In this document: one piece after another, positions 1-9,085 of the stretch
How the letters are laid out: each line of letters begins with the position of its first letter
How positions within the stretch are numbered: the stretch's first letter is position 1
Source: Endomychus coccineus
Taxonomy: Eukaryota > Arthropoda > Insecta > Coleoptera > Endomychidae
Assembly (NCBI GenBank): GCA_958510875.1
Contig: OY294067.1
Span: 144,188,046-144,252,045 of the forward strand
DNA length: 64,000 nucleotides
Direction of reading: 5' to 3'
The notes under the pieces: generated by a model
What the model was told of the DNA's origin: nothing
What the model saw: the letters and a program-made list of their open reading frames with translations, nothing else
Databases searched by the model: none
Made by a program: the position numbers and the translations under genes

Positions 1-2
1 TT

Positions 3-968
3 ATCGAACCAGATATGGATTCACACGCCTTTCCTTACTTGGACGACATTATTGTTCTGGGAGAGACGTTCAAGGAACATCTCACGAATTTGAGAGAGGT
101 TTTCCGGCGATAGAGGAGAGGTAATTTGAATATAAACCCGGAAAAATGGCAGTTCTGCCGCACGTCCATAAAGTATTTAGGCCATGTAGTCGCCGCCGAG
201 GGTATTCATACCGACCCTGAAAAAATCGGAGCTATCCAGCAGATTCCGAGTCCGTCTACAGTGAGGGCACTCCGTCGTTTCTTAGGAACAGCTTCGTGGT
301 ACCGCCGTTTCATACCGTCGTTTTCAAAAATTATCAGTCCGTTCACCGCCTTATTAAAGAAGTATCGACGTTGGAGTTGGGGAGAGGAGGAGCAAGTCGC
401 GTTCAATAAATTGGGAGATATGTAGACCAGTGCCCCTGTGTTGGCTTGTCCTGACTTCAACCGGCCGTTTATTTTGCAAACCGATGCTTCGGATGCGGGA
501 ATTGCTGCGGCATTGACCCAGAACATTGAGGGAGCCGACCGAATCATTGCCTACGCTAGCCGAACATTAACAGCCGCCGAAAAGAATTACTCTGTTACCG
601 AGAAGGAATGTTTGGATATTGTGTGGGGCATTGACGAAATGAGACCATATTTGGAAAGATACAGATTCACCGTATTGGGCGACCATCAGTCATTGAAATG
701 GCTGCACTCAATAAAGAGTCCGAATGGGCGATTTGCTCGTTGGAGCATTTTCCTACAGCAGTACGATTCTGAAATGAAATATCGTAAAGGAGTGTTGAAT
801 CGTGTGGCTGACGCCCTGTCACGCGATCCGTTACCGAACAAGGAAAGAGTGAAGGACAATCAAGAGTTATTCGCACTGAATGACCTCGTGAATTGTAATT
901 GGTACAATTCAAAGGAAACCGAAGTTGAAAAGAGTCCAGAAGCGTATCCGGATTATTATGTTAAATAA
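3..968 (+). pseudogene. Ty3/gypsy Pol fragment: end of reverse transcriptase plus RNase H
   Basis: The window opens inside the reverse transcriptase of an LTR retrotransposon. The active-site YLDD is at bases 36-47, followed by the thumb/connection region (NPEKW, then KYLGHVV) and an RNase H domain whose acidic residues are all present: TDASD, EKECL, GDHQSL and ADALSR. This is the usual RT-RNase H order of Ty3/gypsy elements that make new DNA copies from their RNA. One frame covers the whole stretch, but it is broken by two TAG stops (111-113, where relatives usually have Leu, and 423-425). A terminal TAA at 966-968 coincides with a shift into the next frame. The reading is therefore a decayed copy rather than an expressed gene. 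Family identification is strong; the exact lineage is inferred. Confidence 0.93.
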
Positions 969-1890
969 TCGGTTGTACCGCCACTTCTGGGACTCTAATG
1001 ACTTGTCCGAACCGGAAATGAGAGATCCATGGAAGCTTCGGTTGAGCGTTCTGGAAGAAAACCATGACAGTCCGACTGCAGGACACTTAGGTATTGCCAA
1101 GAAGATTGAGCGAATATCCCACAAGTATTATTGGCCAGAGATGTTCTGCTATATAGCGAAGTACGTGCTTGGGTATACGCAGTGCCAAGCATTCAAAGTG
1201 TCTCAACAGCAGAAGCCTGGATTTATGCAGCCGACCGTGAATCAGTTTCCTTGGAATTGTGTGAGCACCGATTTGGTAGGACCGTTAACAAGATCCGCGA
1301 AGGGAAACAATTTCATTCTTGTCATGCAGGACAGTTTTACGAAGTGGGTACAGTGTAAGACGTTGAGGAAAGCTACCGCGCAGGCTGTAACTCAAGCTTT
1401 CTACGAGGAAATCATAACTCGTTTTGGTTGTCCTGAAACCGTTATCAGCGACAATGGGACGCAGTACGAGAGTAAAATTTTCAAGGCACTCCTGAAGGAG
1501 TTTGGAAATAAGCACCGCTTCATTTCTACATATACTCCACAATGCAATCCGGTGGTGAGAACAAACCGGACTTCAAAGACAATGATTGCACAATTTTGCA
1601 ATGGAGACCACCGTAAAGGGGATAAATTCTTACCCGATTTTCTATTTGCCTTAAATTCCGCCCCACATGAATCCACCGGATTTTCACCTGCCTTTTTGAA
1701 TTTTGGCCGAGAACTTGAAGTACCGAATTCGATAGTCCGTTCCTTCACCGCTCCGGTGGAGACCGAGAAAAATATTCCGACCGATCCGAATCGTGAACAG
1801 ATTTCAGAACACCGAACTAGACAAGACTTTTACCCATCAATGCCGTTATTACAATCTCCGTCGTCGAAATTGGCGTTGTCACGTGGGTGA
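925..1890 (+). pseudogene. Ty3/gypsy integrase, zinc-binding and catalytic domains, active site lost
   Basis: This continues the preceding Pol in the +1 frame. The zinc-finger region is recognisable (GHLGIAKK, SHKYYWPEM), but the place of the first cysteine of the usual C-x2-C pair reads GYTQCQ, so one zinc ligand appears lost. The catalytic core follows: first Asp in STDLVGPL, second Asp in ISDNGTQYES. The third acidic residue, normally Glu in the NPVER-type motif, is Val (codon GTG at 1555-1557), which would abolish strand transfer. The frame ends at 1890 after a second frameshift in the 1790-1850 region. No promoter of its own; it would have been part of the polyprotein. Confidence 0.93.
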
Positions 1891-2155
1891 TGGAGTTATG
1901 AAGATAGAGCATCATCATCTGTCTTCTAGTGTCCGACATTTTGCCGCTAAATTGGCTCCGAAATATACCGGTTTGTTTACGGTTATCAGAGTAATTTCTC
2001 CGGTCATTTACGACCTGAAAGGCGAAGATGGCAAGCAAGTAAAACGAGTCAATATCAAAGATCTGAAGCCGTATAATGTTCCTGGCATTCCGGAAAGGTG
2101 GAATGAATCGAGGGAAATAATATGTCATATGAACCGTCCGATTTCATTGAGATAG
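1793..2155 (+). pseudogene. Ty3/gypsy integrase C-terminal domain
   Basis: In the third frame the protein resumes with the DNA-binding C-terminal part of integrase: an NLRRRNW segment, then KLAPKYTGLF and RVNIKDLKPY. That pattern matches the small beta-barrel/GPY-F-type module that ends gypsy integrases. It overlaps the previous frame by about 100 bases, which marks where the reading frame was broken by an indel. Length and order are normal for the family; only the frame is damaged. Confidence 0.88.
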
Positions 2156-2590
2156 TGCTAGACGAAGCACTTCAAAATATGGTGGATCCGTCGTTCGAGT
2201 GTCTCCGAAGTATGTCAGTCCTTTCCGTAGAATCCGCACCAAGTCCCGATTCTTTGGAAATCCAATCCTCACCGACCGCACCGGAACATCTGAATACACC
2301 ACCGAAAACAACCATGCTGGATGCCTCATTATCTCCGCCGAAACCGGGAGAGGCAGAGTCCGAGCAAGTACAAGCTATGAAAACCCCAGCTACTCCGACG
2401 ACCTAGACGCACATGGAACCGATCTACCTACCCGTCCAGTTGTGGGAATTATGTTGGCGATGTGGATATCCAGGACAACGGAGAGAAAGGTGCAGCCGGC
2501 AGCGCGTCCAGCCTTTGTAGTACCACCGAGACCACAGTGCGTACGCTGCCGAACGTGTCCGTGTCAGCGAAATCACTGGAGAAGATTTAA
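2122..2590 (+). pseudogene. Pro/Ser-rich tail downstream of integrase, unknown role
   Basis: Open frames continue beyond the integrase, first at 2122-2406 and then in another frame to a stop near 2590. The first encodes an acidic, Pro- and Ser-rich stretch (for example PSPDSLEIQSSP and TPPKTTM). The second is low-complexity and ends in SLEKI. No domain is recognisable. Position and composition suggest an unstructured extension of Pol that has suffered frameshifts. It could instead be a small accessory ORF; nothing in the sequence decides this. Confidence 0.4.
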
Positions 2591-3260
2591 GTTTTTTCCG
2601 TTTCAAAGAAGAAGTTGAGTTTCCCAGTCCGGAGAAGTTTCAAGTTTTACGTTCTGTAGGAGCAGAAGTTCTAAGTTTTCCATTCTGAAGAAGAAATGTT
2701 CCGTTCCGAAGAAGTCGTTCAGTCGTTTTCCGTACCGAAGAAGTTTTGAGTTTGTCCGTCCCGAAGAAGAGGTCAAGCTTTCCGTTCCGAAGAAGTTTCA
2801 AGTTTGTGTGTCCCGAAGAAGCAGTCAAGTGTTCCGTTCCGAAGAGGAACTCATGTTCTCCATTCCGAAGAAGATTTAAGTTTTTCCGTTTGAAACAAGA
2901 AGTTTTGTTTTCCGTTTCCAAGAAGAAGTTTTAGTTTGCCATTCCAAAGAAATCTTCATGTTTCCATTCTGAAGAAGATGTCAAGTTCTCCGTTCCCAAG
3001 ATAAGTTTTCCAGCCCGAAGCAGTTTTAAGTTTTCCGTACTGATGAAGCAGAAGTTTTAAGTTCCGTTCCGAAGAAGAAGAAGTTGTCAGTTTCCTGATC
3101 CGCGGAAGAAGTTTCAAGTTTTCCGTTTTGAAGAAGAAATTTTTGTGTGTTTCCGTTCCGAAGAAGATGTTTTCAGTTTTCCCATTTCGAAAAAGAAGTG
3201 CAGTTCTCCGTTCCGCAGAAGAATTTTATGTTCCAAGTAAGATATTACTATTCCGCGATG
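2585..3260 (+). repeat. Degenerate purine/pyrimidine tandem array before the 3' LTR
   Basis: About 20 imperfect copies of a motif close to TTCCGTTCCGAAGAAG, each followed by a variable AAGTTT-type spacer of roughly 10-25 bases. The TTCCG/CGGAA parts are self-complementary, so RNA from either strand could form many small hairpins. It lies between the end of pol and the polypurine tract, where gypsy elements carry their 3' untranslated region. Short ORFs inside are artefacts of the repeat (runs of Pro-Lys-Lys and Phe-Arg-Arg). Confidence 0.85.
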
Positions 3261-3394
3261 CTCCCGACGAAGAAAATTTAAGTTTTAACGTCAGGTCAGG
3301 GTATCTTACCTTTATATTAAATTTTTTTTTCGTATGAATTCTCAAATGAGAATTGAAGAATGACAGAATCATATTCTTTCATTTTCAACCGAAA

Positions 3395-3404
3395 TTAGGG
3401 GGGA
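3395..3404 (+). other. Polypurine tract of the gypsy element
   Basis: A purine run containing six G residues (3398-3403) directly abuts the TGTAACG that begins the LTR. In LTR retrotransposons this tract primes plus-strand DNA synthesis, and its position fixes the 5' boundary of the LTR. Confidence 0.85.
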
Positions 3405-5379
3405 TGTAACGAAGCTTAAAATTTTGAAATATCATTTATTTCAGATCGGACAGTAAATACGGATATTACAAGTAAACTCAGTTTGAACAGTTCAGTATTT
3501 CAATAGATATGCGTGAGGTCCGAATGTATATTCCGGGATTGTCACTTTTCTGAATCTCCTTAATTTGGAATATGTTTAATTATTCAAATAGATGAATCTA
3601 ATGCATGCCCGTTTGAAAATTGCATTCATTCCGATAAAATATGTTGCAAAAACAGGGGTCTGGCAAGTTAATGCATCGAAGTTTTGAACGTTATGTATAA
3701 AAAAGGCGAACAACCAAAAAACTCCGATAACACTTGTCCAGTGTGCCGGGAGAAACTAGTGGAGCATCATGAGCGCGAATTTTAGATCTAAAAAGTAGCG
3801 TCACTTCAAAGCATCGTTCAGGACATAAGTTGAAAACCCTCGGCACAAAATAAGGAATTGGTGGAGCAGACTTGACCAGAACCTCGGAAAACATATAAAA
3901 GCAGTGACCGATAAAAGATCGCTCTCTTTTGTGCTCTCTTGTGATTTTGATTTTCAATCAGTACAGTTGCTCTTTTGTGATTTTGGATTTCCAATCAGTA
4001 CCGATAAAGTGTGATTTTTATCAGAGTGAATCAATTATCCGAGTTCAAGTCAGATTTGAACTGTGAATTAACAATAGTGTTCCGTTTAAGTGAATTGTTA
4101 CATGAGGTAAATGATAGTAAACAGTTTATATTTTTGGGCATTACGATATATTGATTTCCGTAGCTTATGATTTATTTTGTGATTGGTAACCGTTTGTATG
4201 ATATCTGAGATCCGTTGCTTTCAGTAATTTAAATTGTTATATTTGAGTTTATCCCGTCATAGGTCAGACCACGCACGATTTGAATTCGCACGTGAATTGA
4301 AATATTCAAGTAATTGTATGGTGTGTATAGAGTTTGTATGTTTGAACGACAGGGCGTCTTTGGTATATTTGTACACGCTGTGCCGAATCCGGAAGTATAA
4401 GTATATCCTAGACGACCAAACTACCACCGGCTTGTGCACGCTGTGCTGAATCCGGAAGTATAAGCTGGGGTGGTTGTGTGATTGAGAATCGCAATACCCC
4501 TTATTCGTATGAGAAGCCCCGGCCGTGGATGTAGGGGTTATTGCTGATACGATAGTTAGGGTTTGTGCACGCTGTGCCGAATCCGGAAGTATAAGCCCTA
4601 ATTGTCTAGATTCTGAATCTGTAAAGTATATGAATTCTAACACTGTCATACAATAACCGGGAACCCCGTTGATAGCTAATACCAGGGTGGGTGTCATGAC
4701 AGAATAAACTCAATCAGAGTAATTATCCGAAAATACCGCAAAATCTGATATCGTACGAGAGGAAAACTAGAGCATGACAATATTTTCCGAACCGACCGAA
4801 TTTCATAACCGTTCAATATATCGTAGTGTGTTTTGAACATTTCACGTATTATTGCTATCTAAATGATTTATCGTACACCGCTTATTACTCTAGGACCTGT
4901 TTGATTTGTGTTTTCCGCAAATGATAAATGTAAATCATTTATCAACAGATTCCGTACCGTTGAATTGAATTTAATTACCGAACATATCGTAGAATAGATA
5001 TGTTGTTACAGTTTTCATATACCGTTTGAGCTTCATTACATTTTCCGTCTGGGTAAATTGTTGTAAATAATACCGTTCAATTGCATTTTACTAATTGTTC
5101 TGGAAGTGTATCTGTTATGAATACTATATATTTTAATATTTGGAATTCCCCGTTTTATTAAATTATTTCTGCTCCATCTTCAAACGAGCTAAGTTTCAAC
5201 CAGGTATCAATTGTAATTAAAGCCTACAATTTTGATACTATTTTCTGCTCAATGGGCCCTGGTTTTACTTCACTGTAGCTACCCTAAGGACAAGGCTATC
5301 TATAGATAGCATAGTGACAAGCCTTGTGGTGAAGACCCTAGCAGAAGTCTTCAAAAAGGAGTTAACCTTTAGAAAAATC
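3405..5379 (+). mobile_element. Long LTR (copy 1) of the Ty3/gypsy element
   Basis: Starts TGTAACG immediately after the polypurine tract and runs to the primer binding site, about 1.97 kb. A second, diverged copy lies at 33193-34929. They share the start, the internal CCGGAAGTA-type repeats and the last ~170 bases (AATTAAAGC, then CAGAAGTC, then AAAAATC before the primer site). LTRs of 1.7-2 kb with a Lys-type primer site recall the Osvaldo/Ulysses group, but that is inference. A TATAAAAG is present at 3894-3901; the site homologous to the better TATA/initiator pair of copy 2 is degraded here. Confidence 0.85.
4368..4595 (+). repeat. Three LTR-internal 33-bp repeats with ETS-like sites
   Basis: Units at about 4368-4400, 4431-4464 and 4562-4595 share the words CACGCTGTGC and AATCCGGAAGTATAAG. 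The core CCGGAAGTA matches the consensus bound by ETS-family transcription factors. By comparison with LTR copy 2, the repeats would lie upstream of the transcription start (U3), so an enhancer role is plausible but not shown. Confidence 0.7.
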
Positions 5380-5397
5380 TGGCGCCCGAGGATTAGG
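5380..5397 (+). other. Primer binding site after LTR copy 1
   Basis: TGGCGCCCGAGG follows the LTR and resembles the tRNA-Lys-type primer sites that also begin TGGCGCCCGA in other retroelements. Because this LTR has pol and a polypurine tract on its left and a primer site on its right, it serves as 3' LTR of one unit and 5' LTR of another. Confidence 0.75.
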
Positions 5398-5640
5398 AGC
5401 TTACCGCAGTAAGCAAAATACAGAAAAGCGACAAGGTACACGTCATAACACCCCGTTTAAGACCTGCGTGACCAGCACCTCGTCAGTCAACTCATCGATG
5501 TAACACGTGACAGACGTCATGACATCTCGTTTAAGACCTGCGCGACAGACACCTCGTTGAGGGAGCAAGTGATAGCCACCTCGTCGATGTAACACACGTG
5601 ACATACGCCGTTGACCTCCTGGTCCAAAGGTAGTTCACTG
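5398..5640 (+). repeat. Start of gypsy internal region, short direct repeats, truncated
   Basis: This leader-like segment has no ORF. It contains repeated words: CGTTTAAGACCTGCG twice and ACCTCGT with GATGTAACAC several times, spaced by about 60-100 bases. It ends abruptly at about 5640, where the inverted repeat of the H2A-carrying element begins. Confidence 0.6.
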
Positions 5641-5975
5641 TATCTACAAATAATGTCTAATCTATAATTTCAATCGGCTGTTAAAAATTTTAACGTTATT
5701 AAATTCAATAATCTCATCAAATTAACTTGTAAATATTCAAAAAAAAAATTAACTATGTGGTAATAATAAAAGTTCAATTGGAGATCAGGTAGATGAATAA
5801 ATATAAATAGGTTAGTTATTAGAAAAAAAACTGTACTATATTCTTCATCTGTGATATGTAATTAGTTATTATATTTCTTATTATATGTATGATTTTTTCA
5901 CTCCATTATTGGTATTCTATTTTTTTGCTTGTGGTACTGGATGTTGTAGGGTACATAGACAGTCGGTGGTAGGAT
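5640..5975 (+). repeat. Inner left inverted repeat of H2A element copy 1
   Basis: Complementary to about 6608-6890. Matching blocks include ATAATGTCTAATC, GGAGATCAGGTAGATGAAT and GGATGTTGTAGGGTACATAG, each found inverted on the right in reversed order. Confidence 0.85.
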
Positions 5976-6290
5976 TGTTGCAATTTATGTCATTTTGGTA
6001 GAAACACTACTTGCCAAAATGCAGAAAACATAATCGAGGGATCAGCGGCTGTTGAAGAACTTGACCCCATTATTCCTGCAATCCCAGAAATTGGAAGAGA
6101 TGGTTCACAAGAAGAAGAAGTAGAAATCCAATATGAAGATGAAGATATACCGGATGAATGGAAGTCAGATATATATTGTTTCAGTGATGATGAAACAGAT
6201 GAGATCTTCAGGTCCGCGATCACCGATTCAGAAGCTAGCAGCTGCAGAAGTTCGTCCAGTACAACAAGCAGAAAAAGAAAATACCAATAG
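5973..6290 (+). pseudogene. Acidic Ser-rich reading frame inside the H2A element, unknown
   Basis: An open frame of 105 codons without a usable ATG near its start. It encodes an acidic stretch (QEEEVEIQYEDEDIPDEW, SDDETDEIF) followed by a Ser-rich basic end ([13 protein letters not shown]). Copy 2 (about 52021-52314) shows the same peptide with differences that are mostly whole-codon insertions or substitutions, plus a double TGA. This suggests the segment was once translated. It might be an exon of a lost transposase or a second captured host exon. I do not recognise a family. Confidence 0.45.
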
Positions 6291-6332
6291 AAGAGTCAAA
6301 AAATTATACATATAATGATAAATATGATAACT
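6255..6332 (+). repeat. Short direct repeat before the captured H2A segment (copy 1)
   Basis: Runs from CCAGTACAACAAGCAG to the A-rich end just before the H2A homology. The same words recur after the H2A segment at 6635-6650, where the repeat is cut short by a deletion. In copy 2 both repeats are nearly complete. Confidence 0.7.
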
Positions 6333-6551
6333 ATCTAGCCGCAGTGATGGAATATTTGGCCGCCGAAGTTTTGGAATCAGCCGATAATGCAGCCCGGGAC
6401 AATAAAAAAACAAGAATCATCCCCCGTCATTTGCAATTGGCCATCCGCAACGACGTAGAATTGAACAAGATATTAACAGGTTTGACCATCGCTCAAAGCG
6501 GAGTCTATTCAAGCAATATAGCTGCCCAAGAAAACCGAAAAGGAAGCATAA
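6329..6551 (+). pseudogene. Histone H2A, C-terminal half only (captured)
   Basis: The frame reads [15 protein letters not shown], then [20 protein letters not shown], then TIAQSG. This is the unmistakable alpha2-alpha3-docking segment of core histone H2A, which binds DNA in the nucleosome as an H2A-H2B dimer. The N-terminal tail and alpha1 are absent: homology starts just before the [13 protein letters not shown] block. After TIAQSG a small deletion shifts the frame. In the new frame the authentic H2A end KKTEKEA and stop (6549-6551) follow. Changes such as ESAD for ELAG show relaxed selection. It cannot make a functional histone. It lies between the inner inverted repeats of a mobile element, not in a histone cluster. 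Confidence 0.95.
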
Positions 6552-6607
6552 ATCAACTCGTACAACGAGAGTATCATTGGCCACAAATAGTACTGAACGA
6601 AAATCCT

Positions 6608-6890
6608 AGAACCGACCGTCTATGTACCCTACAACATCCAGTACAACAAGCAGGATATAACATATTACAGATAAAGAATATAGTAGGTACAGTTTTTTTT
6701 TAATAACTAACCTATTTATATTTATTCATCTACCTGATCTCCAATTGAACTTTCATTATTACCTCATAGTTAATTTTTTTCTGAATATTCATAAGTTAAT
6801 TTCATGAGATTATTGAATTGAATAACGTTAAAATGTTTGACAGCCGATTAAAATTATCGATCGGACCTTATTAGATCGGGAAATCGGACA
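6608..6890 (-). repeat. Inner right inverted repeat of H2A element copy 1
   Basis: Inverted counterpart of 5640-5975: GTCTATGTACCCTACAACAT, CATCTACCTGATCTCC and ATTGAATAACGTT blocks. The homologous region of copy 2 contains about 70 additional bases between AAGCAG and the following TATAACA. Confidence 0.85.
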
Positions 6891-7573
6891 TCCTCTTAAA
6901 ACAGAAAAATACAGAAAAAAAACATCATAAGATACACAATATTTGTACCTGTCACTGTTTCATAAGAATAATTCTGATCTCATAATATTGGTAGGTGTGG
7001 TCCACATCATCAGACGTAAATTTTTGTGGCGTCTTGAATTAGAAAAAGCGCAGGTGATGTTGTGATGTGTATATATTCTATAATAATTAAAACGTGTAGT
7101 AAAAAAAATGTCACTATGTCACAAGCAGACCTCAAATAAATAATGTATATGTTTTCTCACATTAATATGCAGAAAAAGCCATATCTATACTCTAAGAACA
7201 ATATTATAGTGTTAAAATCCTATTATAATATAATAAAGGTGGGAAATCTGCGCGCGCATATATATATGCCGTAAATGGCCAAGAAATGGGCTAATCTCAT
7301 AAAATAGGTTATACCACGTCAAACTATATAAGATAATTTTCAATTTGAGCCCCAAAAAAATACTCTGCGATTTGTTGGCCGTAATAGGGGGCATCATCAA
7401 AATTTGGGCCAAATCTCCCAAATTTGAGTTTTTATCAAAACTATTGAATAATTTACCTTCATCTTTGAATCACTTATTATGGTCACTATGATCTACTTTG
7501 ACACGGAATTCCATCCAATTTGGTGTAGATTTGATCAAAATAGCCTAATTTTAATTTTTACCCCGAAAAACGT

Positions 7574-7676
<103 letters not shown>

Positions 7677-7746
7677 AAGTTGTGGGTTCTCTTAGGTTTT
7701 TCAGCAATTTTAAATGAATTATCTCAATGAAACAATCTTTTCATTC

Positions 7747-7775
7747 GACGCGTTTCGGCTTTCGCCTTCTTCAGG
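7747..7775 (-). ncRNA. Hammerhead ribozyme core, family A, left arm
   Basis: On the minus strand: CTGAAGA, one extra A, helix II GGC/GCC with a GAAA loop, then GAAAC followed by GCGTC. These are the invariant boxes of a type I hammerhead, expected to self-cleave RNA transcripts of the element. Confidence 0.75.
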
Positions 7776-8586
7776 AATTTATTCATTGTTTACATTATGA
7801 ACTGAAATTTAACAAAATATTTTTATATTAATTAGCTGTATGCACAATCTGTATTTATGACAAAGTTTTTCAGTTTGTTATGAGCATTGACTTTAGTTTC
7901 ATATTTAAAATTTATGTGTATAATAACATAATAACTAACTTAGTTCGGTGATTATGTACAAAATAAATTAATTTTTCATGAATTATTTGAATTTTGAATA
8001 TACTCATTACGTGATAGAATACCAACAGATTTCGTTTGCGTATGTTGGGGTTTGAGATCTTTCTGATATTGGTGACTAGTATGTTTAATTTACTTACGTG
8101 AGTTGATTTTACGGAAGCACACACTCATCATGGCTTTGAAAGCCATAATAAAAATATTTTGTTAAATTTCAGTTCATAATGTAAACAATGAATAAATTCC
8201 TGAAGAAGGCGAAAGCCGCTTTGAAAGCCATGATGAGTGTGTGCTTCCGTAAAATCAACTCACGTAAGTAAATTAAACATACTAGTCACCAATATCAGAA
8301 AGATCTCAAACCCCAACATACGCAAACGAAATCTGTTGGTATTCTATCACGTAATAAGTATATTCAAAATTCAAATAATTCATGAAAAATTAATTTATTT
8401 TGTACATAATCACCGAACTAAGTTAGTTATTATGTTATTATACACATAAATTTTAAATATGAAACTAAAGTCAATGCTCATAACAAACTGAAAAACTTTG
8501 TCATAAATACAGATTGTGCATACAGCTAATTAATATAAAAATATTTTGTTAAATTTCAGTTCATAATGTAAACAATGAATAAATTC

Positions 8587-8614
8587 CTGAAGAAGGCGAA
8601 AGCCGAAACGCGTC
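8587..8614 (+). ncRNA. Hammerhead ribozyme core, family A, right arm
   Basis: Same boxes as the left arm, on the plus strand: CTGAAGA at 8587-8593, helix II GGC/GCC, GAAAC at about 8605-8609. A third, truncated copy begins at 8200 in the palindrome centre and stops right after helix II. Confidence 0.75.
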
Positions 8615-8717
8615 GAATGAAAAGATTGTTTCATTGAGATAATTCATTTAAAATTGCTGAAAAACCTAAGAGAACCCACAACTTACTTTAGATAAACCAG
8701 CAAAAGAAAACCACAGC

Positions 8718-8718
<1 letters not shown>

Positions 8719-8801
<83 letters not shown>
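8719..8801. repeat. (TA)n microsatellite
   Basis: About 82 bp of TA repeats between the right end of the hammerhead palindrome and the outer right arm of the H2A element. Confidence 0.97.
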
Positions 8802-8803
<2 letters not shown>

Positions 8804-9085
8804 ATTCTAGGGGAAGTAATGATCGCAAACACTCCAAATTTGAACCAAAGCGTGGCCAATGGAAGGGTCCAACTCCCAAACGTAAGTCAGAAGTCTAAGG
8901 GGTTCAAAAAAATTGAAATTCCGAAACTGACCTAAAAAAAAGCCCAGAAACCAGTTTTTGGGATTTTTGGGATGGTTGTACCAAATATTTCTTGTAGAAA
9001 ATCCTGGAATATCATTACTCTCATCACAAGAAACATTTTTTCTCACCTCCCCAACCTCTATCAAATTTTTACGAACCTCGCCTCA

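Noticed and set aside
2640..3337. Lys/Arg- and Phe-rich ORFs in the 2.6-3.3 kb array
   Set aside because: They follow from the repeat unit in each frame; no start context or domain.
7912..8449. Two identical 70-residue ORFs on opposite strands
   Set aside because: They are the same arm of a palindrome read twice; the peptide matches nothing recognisable and the element is non-coding.
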